A stretch of DNA of 64,000 nucleotides from Bettongia penicillata ogilbyi (lineage: Eukaryota; Chordata; Mammalia; Diprotodontia; Potoroidae), in contig JAJHZJ010000694.1 in NCBI GenBank assembly GCA_023548195.1, positions 2,170,001 through 2,234,000 on the forward strand, in the 5' to 3' direction. Position 1 is the stretch's first letter. Every line of letters starts with the position of its first letter. The position numbers and the translations under genes were made by a program. The notes beneath the pieces are model-generated. The model was not told the origin of the DNA. It made no database searches and saw nothing but the letters and a program-made list of their open reading frames with translations. This document shows, piece by piece, positions 55,911 to 64,000 of the stretch.

Positions 55911-56810
55911 TCTTCCTGTCTCCAAGACGAGCTGCTCCACTCTATGGAACTATAAGCAGCTGGTTTTTAAGTTGCCTGTGAACAGAGACCATATCTAATA
56001 ATTCTACAACACCTGGTACAGCTGTAAAGTAATGTGACCAGTTTCCTATGTGGCTAATAGATTGTCAGAGTTTAGAAGAACGCAGACCTAACTTGGGGGG
56101 TAGGGGGAGCCCAAACGTTGTGTATTGTAAGAAAGAAGTTGGAGTTGAACATTGAATGAGACCCAGCTTAGGGAACCTCCCCCCTCTCCCGAGTCTTTCC
56201 CAGGGTGGAAGGTTAGTGGGACAGACAGCAATTCACTCTAGAAAACAAGTTAAAATCCATGGGAGAGTGTAGACTTTTTCAACATATGCAGTTCCATTCA
56301 TAGGCATTTACTACCTCCTCCCTCAAAGGCTCCCAACAAATGCATCTAGGTGAGTTTTATGACTCTGACTTTGTACTTACATCAATCAGTGTTCAAAAGC
56401 TTTGACGACAGAGAGTAGGACTTAGGTGAGCTCAGAGCAGAAAAAAGCATTTGGGAATCCCCTGCAATTTATTTTGTTCATTTCATAAAGTGTGTTTCCT
56501 CTGAGGGGTTCCAAGCACTTCACTCCAAGAGTCCGTTCAGATGCCTCGGAGAAGAACATCAATAAATCATCCCCCACAAACATTTATTGAGTGTCTAACG
56601 TGGGATTGGGAATGTTTGTCGGAGGTTCTGGTGTGGATGAGGCTGGATGAGGAAGCAGAGGAACAGAGACAAGCCTGGCCAGTAGCCAGGTAGATGGGCC
56701 ACAGCCAAGAGGTTGAGAGTAGTACGACCAAGATGGTGACTGAAAAGCAACCGCCAGTCCAGGATAATGGTGACATAAAGGGCCAGGGAGGAGACATGAA
56801 AGAGGGAAGG
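55911..56810. other. No recognised gene
   Basis: Overlapping minus-strand frames at 56567-56831 in three frames reflect composition, not a gene. 56570-56600 resembles the start of the unassigned repeat (AACATTTATTGAGTGTCTA). Confidence 0.35.
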
Positions 56811-56814
56811 AGAT

Positions 56815-57045
56815 GAGCAATTATATAGCATCTACTATGTATGGGTCAGGCACTGTAAACACTTTAAAATATTATCTCATGTGATCCTTCACAACAACCC
56901 CAAGATAGCCTTTTTACAGTTGAGGAAACTGAGTCAAACAGAGGTTAAGTGACTAGCCCAGGGTCACACAGTGAGTAAGGGTCTGAGGCCCAATTTGAAC
57001 TCAGATCTGAAAAATGCCTGTAGGCCACTGTGGGTCTAGCCTGTA
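56815..57045 (+). repeat. MIR3-type SINE
   Basis: ATTATCTCATGTGATCCTTC, GAGGAAACTGAGTCAAACAG, AGTGACTAGCCCAGGGTCAC. Confidence 0.8.
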
Positions 57046-57860
57046 CTCCTAAAGATCCTATCGAGGGACCAATCTGTCCTCAAGGACTGGTGTGAGAATG
57101 GGAGAAAATGCTCCTAGACTATTCCCTTGACTGTGACTCTGGGGGCAAACCTGGTCTGACATCTTGAAATGTGGTAAGAGGAAGAACCCAAGGGGTATGC
57201 TAGTAAAATATTTAACAACTGACTCAAGAGTGGGGTAGGGAGGAAGCATGTATGATTCAAGTTTAAATTTGATCTATATTATTAGCATTTCTCCATCACT
57301 TCCTCAAATTTAGACAATAAAATGATCACTCAAGTCCTGATTTGTAGCATCTACCCATTTCCAAGGTAAAATGCTCACATTGAAAATTTAACAATCCAGT
57401 TCAAACTGGCTCCAACACACTCTGGCAAGAACCATGATAAACTCCCTTTACGCTTTCTAAAAAAAAAAAAAACAAATCCTGTGCTGCCCCTTCTTGGGAT
57501 CCAACTTCTAGATTTAGCATGCAGCAAAGGGAATTGTCGCAGTCACCAGAGGTACAAAGAGAGCTTGCTGTGTAGTTTATGAGATGGAGTAGGGATATAA
57601 ATTACTAAAGAGACCTACGCATGAGAGTAGCCGCTGCTTCTGAGTCTGGGCTTCTAAACCCGTCCTCACCCAGTGGCTTTAGGGAATGTGATGATTACAT
57701 GGGTGACTTTTCCCATGTGTCTATATTTTCATTCTCCACACCAGCTCCATATTTCTTTCCCTGGGTAAAGTGTTCTGCAGTGGGATGTTTTATAAGCGTT
57801 GGTAGGTTTTATTTAAGGCTTGGCATATGCCGAAGACTGGGCATTGATATGTTGCAAAGC
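57046..57860. other. No recognised feature
   Basis: Nothing identifiable; an A-run is at 57460-57474. Confidence 0.3.
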
Positions 57861-57864
57861 TGTG

Positions 57865-58085
57865 ACAGTGGTGCCCTTTAAAAGACTTTCCAAGCCCTTT
57901 CCCAGGCTCCCAAGGATCTACAACAATTAGAGTAATTGCTTTGTATATATGTTGTATTCAATTTGTCATGTACATGTTATCACCCCCTAGCACTGCCCCA
58001 TTTGAATGTGAGATTCTTGAGAGGCAGGGACTGTTTAATTTTTGTCTTTTTCCTCCAGCACCAAGTATAGTACGTGGGGCTCAAA
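57865..58085 (+). repeat. L2 LINE 3' end
   Basis: GTGAGATTCTTGAGAGGCAGG, CCTCCAGCACCAAGTATAG. Confidence 0.65.
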
Positions 58086-58089
58086 TAAA

Positions 58090-58740
58090 TGTTATAAAAT
58101 AAGATATTTGTCAAGGGCTTTGTAAGCTTTAAAATGCTGGGTAAATGCTAGCCATTATTATTATTGTTCAGAGACAATATACTTTCAAAGATGAACCGCA
58201 AAGCATGGCAGTGCATTGTGAATGCCAAATGAGCGGTACAGACAATAAACGCTCCAAGAGTTCAGCCGAGAGAGCCAAAGAAAAGCAGCTTCATAGAGGA
58301 AGTGGATACTTAAACTGGTCCTTGAAAGACAGAAATAGACATGCGGAGAAGAAAGGCATGTATATATCTCCTTGTGGAGAAGGTGGGACTATGCCCGAAA
58401 TCTGAAGAAACAGAGTGGATCACCCTGCCTAGAGCAGACGGTTCCTGAAAAGAAACATTAGAGAGATGATCTGGAAGCCTATTGTATGGGCCTTGAGTGC
58501 CAGAGTACAGAGTTTGGACTTGGTCACATGGGGAATGGTAACTCTTTGGAAGGGTTTTTGAGCAGGGATTTAACGATGATGTGAAGAGGGGTTTTAGAGA
58601 AGCTTATGTGGTAGCAGCCTGTAGAGACATTTCGAATGGGAGGGAAACTCCCAGAGGCAGAGAGCCCACCTAGGAGATTATTAAAATAACCCAAATGCTG
58701 ATGATGAGGGTCTGGACTAGGGAAGAGACTGGAAATGGAA
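58090..58740 (+). repeat. Unassigned dispersed repeat, long copy
   Basis: After a MIR end (TTGTAAGCTTTAAAATGC): CAAAGAAAAGCAGCTTCATAG, GGACTTGGTCACATGGGGAA, CTTATGTGGTAGCAGCC, GGAGATTATTAAAATAACCC. Confidence 0.5.
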
Positions 58741-58884
58741 AGAACGAGATAAACGAAAACAATATGTACTCCACACATTTCTACTCAAAGAAAAAGATCC
58801 CTCTGAGAACTCATCTGTTGTGGTGTTTCCTCACAATAACAAACACAAATTTTATTTTGCTTGTTTTGATTTATTTACTTCACA

Positions 58885-59110
58885 TAAGAGGGGTAGGATA
58901 GTACAATGGATAGAAAGCTGGCCTTGGAGTCAGGAAGACATGGGTTCGAGTCTCATTTCTGAGACTTAAGTCTGTGTGACTCTAGACCAATCTCTACCCC
59001 AGGCAGCTCTTTTAAGACTACACGTTGCAGAGAAGGTGCCAAATTTCCCTTGTTAGACAGAGTATCTTACTGGGAGCTCCTTCTTATGGCAAAGAAGCCA
59101 CAAGTCTGAT
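58885..59110 (+). repeat. MAR1-type SINE
   Basis: GATAGTACAATGGATAGAAA, GGAGTCAGGAAGACATGGG, CACGTTGCAGAGAAGGTGCC. Confidence 0.75.
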
Positions 59111-59114
59111 TTCC

Positions 59115-59925
59115 CCCACCAAGCATAGGACTTGCTTGCTACCTCTATTTTCAAAGAAATATTTTATTGATGTTTTTTATTATTTAATTTGATGACATTT
59201 TCCAGTCCTCTTGACCCACCTCATGCTACTTTGCATACCCTGGACACAGGGACTCAAAGAGGGGTCATGTGTGCCTAGCAAGACTCCTAGAAACAGACTT
59301 AAGTTTGAAAATTGACTATGGATAATCATTTTAAGATTCTAATCCATACATGGATAATTGAGAGTTGGCTGCATTCTTATTTCCCTTTATGTTTCCTAGC
59401 CTTGGGAACTTTGAATGTGTTTTGGGTACAGTTTTCTCTCTACTATTGTATAACTGTGAAGGAAGGACATGTCTCAGCAGAAACTCATCAGATACATTAG
59501 ATACACTGGCTTGAAGCAGTGTTGATGTAACATAAGAAGCAGTTGCTGGATTGATTTTTAACTAATTTAGATCTCTCAACTAGTCTGTTCTCATGATCTA
59601 TAGACCTACCAGATTATTAAGGGCCGTCCAGATGATCCATCCCCTGATCTTCTAAGGATAAATGCAAATAGGACTGACTTCCCATGCTGGTCATCCCACA
59701 GATTACCATAAGAAGCCACACAGTTGTCACAAAATATAACAAGGACATGGAAGCCAAAATCATCTTAGACTACACTTAAAGTCCTTAATGTTTGATTAGG
59801 CACCAAGCTATCATTTCTAAACTGCATCACAATGGTATTCCTCTTCATTCTCTTAGCAGAAGTATTGCAGCTGCTCTAATGATCAGCAGTGTCAATGGAT
59901 TCATCACTACGTTTTTTAAATTCAA
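59115..59925. other. No recognised feature
   Basis: 59150-59225 might be a short LINE end (TTTTATTGATGTTTTTTATT); the rest is unidentified. Confidence 0.3.
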
Positions 59926-59929
59926 TTAA

Positions 59930-60050
59930 ATAATTCAACAAACATTTATTAAACACTTATTGTGTGCAATGGAAATACAAAGGTTAAAATAAAACATTCC
60001 TTGCCCTCAAAGAGCATATACTACTGGGGTGATAGTGGTGGTAGTGAAAG
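59930..60050 (+). repeat. Unassigned dispersed repeat, 5' fragment
   Basis: CAACAAACATTTATTAAACAC, TGCCCTCAAAGAGCATATAC. Confidence 0.6.
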
Positions 60051-60054
60051 ATAC

Positions 60055-60835
60055 AACATGTATACAAAAGGAAAATCCATGGCAGAGAGAGTGCCTCCTA
60101 AAGATTTTACATCACTATTGGCTGCTGACCACAGACTTGTTCATGCTTATTCCTACATCTGTTTACTCAATACTCATGTTGACAGCTCCTATGCTAGCAT
60201 GGGAGGTGTGCCTACTGAGGCTCCATGTGGCTATATTTATTGACAAGTGACTTTTAATGGAAGAGAGGTGGGAAAAGCCTAGAAACAAGAGGCTTGGGGA
60301 TCGACAGATGGTATAGCTGCAGAATTAGTAAGTCTAGTGTGAGGGAAATTTTCACAGCATCATCAGCCTGGGACAGACTTTAATGAGTACTTATGCCTTT
60401 TAACAACAGATGACTTGCCTTTTAAAAAGCAGAAAATACTGGTGTAAATATTATCTAAGTAGTCTCCCCCTAAGAGCGGGGAAGACCCCTCTCCATTGAA
60501 GGTCTGGTAATTTTGTGATCAGCGAAGAATAAGACATTCTTGTCTAACACCCTGGAATTTAAACTTAGACTTCTATCTCCAAGTATTTCATATGTTTTCT
60601 CAATAATTCCCTATGATGTGACAATGTAAAATATATGATTCTAAATAATTTACTTATTTCTTAAAAAGGGGGTTAACGCAGATTTTAAAAAAGAAGGGGG
60701 CAGTAATGTCAGACTTCACAGTTACTCCGTAGAGCTGAGAATGGAAGAAAGATACATGTGTGGAAGAGGAGTGATAGTATCCATGTAGCTAGAGTTAGAT
60801 GGGATTTTGAAATGTAAACACTTTAAACATATCTG
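60055..60835. other. No recognised feature
   Basis: A frame at 59962-60243 crosses the repeat edge and shows no domain. Confidence 0.3.
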
Positions 60836-60839
60836 AATA

Positions 60840-61140
60840 TTATTTGTAAAATGGTTTTTGACAGGGTTGCTTGACTGGTAAATTAAAAATATTGCAGACA
60901 TGATATACCTGGATTTCAGCAAGGCTTCTATCTTTGTGAAAAGGATGGAGGTTCAATTGAATTGAACATTTACTCTGTTTATCCCAGCAAGGCATTGTGC
61001 TGGACACTGGGAATATAAGGACAAAATAAAACAATCTCTGCCCTCAGGGGGTTATATTCTATTGCGAAAGATGTGAGCTGGATCATAGTGATGAAGAAAA
61101 ATGAAACATCCTTTATGATGTGATACAATGTTACATCACC
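60840..61140 (+). repeat. L3/CR1 fragment interrupted by the unassigned repeat
   Basis: 60870-60955: GACATGATATACCTGGATTTC, CAGCAAGGCTTCTATC (L3). 60956-61070: GGCATTGTGCTGGACACTGG, CTCTGCCCTCAGGGGGTTAT (unassigned repeat). L3-like text may resume after it. Confidence 0.55.
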
Positions 61141-61469
61141 CCAGGAGAATGATCTCCCAGACTGTTGTTGTGACAAAGACTAGAGCTTTGGATGTGATCA
61201 CGTAGTTTTTAAACATTCTCAATAATATCCAGGCAGTTGTTTCTTGTTTAACATCTACATGTAAAATGTTACAGATTAGTATAGAATTATTTATCTTAAG
61301 GAAGAGAAACCAAAGTAGTTAGTGTTAACAAGACAGGATATAATATATAATCTCAAGAACTCTCAGATGTTCGACCTTAACAGTTGCATATTTCTAAATA
61401 AAGTGGCGTTAGTAGCCTGTGGTTACATTTTCAGAACAAGCAGCTTTTGGTTCTTGTTTATCAACTCTG

Positions 61470-61555
61470 TCTTTCCCTGTCTGTCTCTCTGTCTCCTCTC
61501 TCTGTCTTTTTCTTCCTCCCTTTTTTTCTCCTGCCCTCTCTCCCTTTCTCCTAAC
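61470..61555. repeat. CT-rich low-complexity tract
   Basis: CTGTCTGTCTCTCTGTCTCC then TTTTTTTCTCCTGCCCTCTC. Confidence 0.85.
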
Positions 61556-61616
61556 ATAAACAAAATAGAGCTTAACCACTCTTTGAAGCCCTCATTTCTT
61601 AGCTTCTATAAAAGAC

Positions 61617-61836
61617 TACACCAAAAATTCTTAAATTGGGACCTGGGACCTTGTTTTAAAAACTATTTTGAGGACTATTGTTCAATATAGTTGGTTTTCT
61701 GTCACTCTTAAGTATTTTATTTTGTGCCTTTAAAAAGATTTTTTTTTCTGAGAAAGGATCCATAGGTTTGAACAGAAAGAATGTCAAAGGGGTTCATGAT
61801 ACAAAAAAAAAAAGTTAAGAAGCCCTGTAATAGATT
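61617..61836. mobile_element. DNA transposon-like element (copy 3 of 3)
   Basis: Ends AAAAATTCTTAAATTGGG and AAGTTAAGAAGCCCTG; interior TTCTGAGAAAGGATCCATAG, as in the other two copies. Confidence 0.6.
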
Positions 61837-61899
61837 CAGAATTTATTAAATACCTGTACATATAGCTTTATGATTAATAAGCCAGCATCAACCTGGATG

Positions 61900-62212
61900 A
61901 ATATCTATAGTGAAGACCTTTGGGGATCTTTCCTTGACCCAATATTCTTCCAGATGTTTAATCAATGAATTGTTTGAAAGTATAGATACATCCTCCATGA
62001 AGCCTTCTCTGATTCTTCAGTTGTTAATATTCCTGCAATCCTCAAAGTACCTTGTGTTTAATTATCTCATATATGTTCTCTCCCTCCAGTAGAATATAAG
62101 GTCCTTGAAGACAGGTACTTTTTGTTTTGTTTTTTTGTTTATATCCTCAGCATGTAAAACATTGTATTGTACATAACAGGTGTTTAATAAATGTTTACTG
62201 AATTAAATCTAA
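61900..62212 (+). repeat. L2 LINE 3' end
   Basis: GAAGCCTTCTCTGATTCTTC, GTCCTTGAAGACAGGTACTT, GGTGTTTAATAAATGTTTAC. Confidence 0.75.
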
Positions 62213-62214
62213 GA

Positions 62215-62860
62215 ACAGCCAAACAATCTCTTCTTCTTAGCCCTATAAATATCAAGCATTTCTTTATAATAGAATTTTTTAAAAATGTGACAGACTGACT
62301 ATAAACCTGGAAATCAGCAACGCATAAAGAGGCTTAGGGAATATCACTGAGTTCTATGTGCATCTAAAATTCTCTAATCCCTCCCTCCTCCCTTCTCCAG
62401 GTCCCTGTTTTCTCCTAAAGAGAGCAATAGTAACAGTGCTCTGGGCAGGTTTGCTAAATAACTCTAAGAATGAATAAATGCTTCTATGTCTTGGTCTGTT
62501 TTGATCCTTTGAAAGTGTGCCAGCTGTTTCTTTTCATCTCAGTCACAATTTTCCTCATGGGCGTTCTTGTTCCCCTACATTATTGAGAACAGGTGTTACA
62601 ATAACTGGGAAAATGTAAGTAAAGTTCACAAGGTTCAGAGGCCCCCAAATCGCCCTCTGGGTGGTCTCCCTCCAATGTCTTATAGGATAAAGGTCATGGA
62701 AATCCTCTAAATAAAGGACAGATATGGCTTTTTGAAAACAAATTCTCTTTAATTCATCCCCTAAAATGAAATCCACCTTGATCAAATGAGGTAATCTGAT
62801 AGCTTGAGAAGGATGGAATGAATTTTTTCTGAAGGTGCATTTTATTAATTCAAAATGGAT
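62215..62860. other. No recognised feature
   Basis: Nothing identifiable; a minus-strand frame at 62555-62785 has no known domain. Confidence 0.3.
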
Positions 62861-62869
62861 TTCTTTATA

Positions 62870-63495
62870 GGGCTAGAGGGGATATAATTATTCATTACCC
62901 AATGGTCAGGCAATGCTACATTCATAGAAGTAGAGAACAAGGAAGATGATAGCTCCATTGTATTCTGCCTTCATCATACCTTCATCTGACTGTGCTTGGA
63001 GGACTCTATTCACTTCTGGGTATTATATATTTGGAAAATCATTGGCAAACTTGACAGGATCAAAGACAGATGAATTCAATATTGGTTGGACTAGAGACTG
63101 TACCACACAGCTTGGTTGAAGGAAAAGGAGTTGTTTAGCTTGGAGAAAAAAAGACAAAACATGAATACTGCCTAAATGTATGGCAAAGTGAAATTCAACT
63201 TAATTGTGTTTCCCTCCCTTCTACACCCTCATACCACCAGCACCACCACCACCTCCACCCCAAACCCTAGCAGAATTAGGAACAAAGAATTGGAATGAGA
63301 CAAATTTCAGCTTGCTGACAGGAAAAATCTCCTAATTATTAGTAGTATCCCCAAAGGAGACTGAACTTCTTGGAGATCTAGTGAGTTTCCCATGAAAGTG
63401 ACTGTGATCACTTGTCTGCTTTCTTGTAGAAGTAATTTCTGTTTGGACCCGATCACCTCTAAGATTCCTTCCTACTCTAAGATTTCATGATTTGT
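62870..63495 (+). repeat. L3/CR1 LINE, sense
   Basis: GGACTCTATTCACTTCTGGG, CTTGACAGGATCAAAGAC, GGTTGAAGGAAAAGGAGTTG, AAGATTCCTTCCTACTCTAAG. Confidence 0.65.
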
Positions 63496-63499
63496 GTTT

Positions 63500-64000
63500 C
63501 CCAGAAAAAACAGAAAGCCGAATTTTTCAGTAACTAATTAGAACCTTTCATTTCCACTCAGTGATACTCATGAGCAGAAGAACATATTGAGAGGAATGTT
63601 GGTACCTGTTTATAAAAGAGTGAGAGGCACTTGTAAAGGTGCTGAATCTCATAGACAGGAAATGAACTGATCAGCAGCAGATATATTTTTAAAGAATGCA
63701 TTGTTATAAAAATTGGTCCTTTGGAATGTGGGCTATGTTATCTTATAGGAACAATGTTATAAATGGGGTTAGGTTCCCAGATGAATTCACATTAACCTGT
63801 AATGTAGTTGAAATATTATACGTGTGCCTGCATGTGAAAAAATCCAAGAAATAATGTTATTGTGATTAATATTTTAGTTGCGTTGCACTTTTTTCCTGGT
63901 GAATGCATAGTATTTTTGTGGGTTAACCTGGAAATAAACCCACCATTTGGAATGTTTCATGTTTATTGTAGATTGCATAGGTTTCTTTGTTTTGTTTTTT
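63500..64000. other. No recognised feature
   Basis: AT-rich to the window edge. Confidence 0.3.

Noticed and set aside
1..64000. CRISPR arrays, operons, phage or plasmid modules
   Set aside because: None found: the base composition, spliced gene and LINE/SINE content are those of a mammalian chromosome, and the short tandem repeats are microsatellites without spacers.

Overview
The window looks like nuclear DNA from a marsupial mammal. It is AT-rich and crowded with retroelement remains: L2, L3/CR1, L1 and RTE LINEs, MIR-type SINEs, and tRNA-like SINEs with (AAC)n tails whose wording matches marsupial families. I cannot tell an American opossum from an Australasian marsupial. Nothing in it looks bacterial, viral or plasmid-like, and I found no operon, CRISPR array or structural RNA gene.

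One gene is supported: SMIM20 (MITRAC7, the phoenixin precursor) on the + strand, in three coding exons (22698-22806, 38743-38799, 39564-39601) that join into 67 codons plus stop. All four splice sites are canonical GT/AG. The protein is a small single-pass membrane protein of the mitochondrial inner membrane that supports COX1 assembly. Its C-terminus also carries the proposed peptide hormone phoenixin, followed by a Gly-Arg-Lys amidation and cleavage signal. Exon 1 lies in a CpG island (about 21.95-23.42 kb) with GC boxes, two CACGTG E-boxes and a pair of inverted ETS/GABP-type motifs.

Layout: 0-6 kb is SINE-rich with an L3/CR1 copy. 6.1-7.45 kb is free of recognised repeats and is a candidate conserved non-coding stretch. 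9.4-13.8 kb is a decayed RTE reverse transcriptase gene split by a roughly 2.6-kb L2. 14-21.9 kb is mixed, with a split L2, a (TG)n/G-run tract and an antisense Y-box-protein pseudogene fragment. 21.9-23.4 kb is the island and exon 1. Intron 1 (15.9 kb) holds several L2 copies, an L1 with clear target-site duplications and an antisense L3/CR1. Intron 2 is 764 bp. From 40 to 64 kb there is intergenic repeat-rich DNA, including an L1 inserted into a SINE.

In human, SMIM20 lies between SEL1L3 and RBPJ; neither is visible here, so the flanks are probably intergenic. Repeat names are by eye and their edges are approximate. No wholly new system was found. The points most worth checking are the phoenixin variant, an alternate-frame ORF overlapping SMIM20, and a promoter E-box that may come from a SINE.
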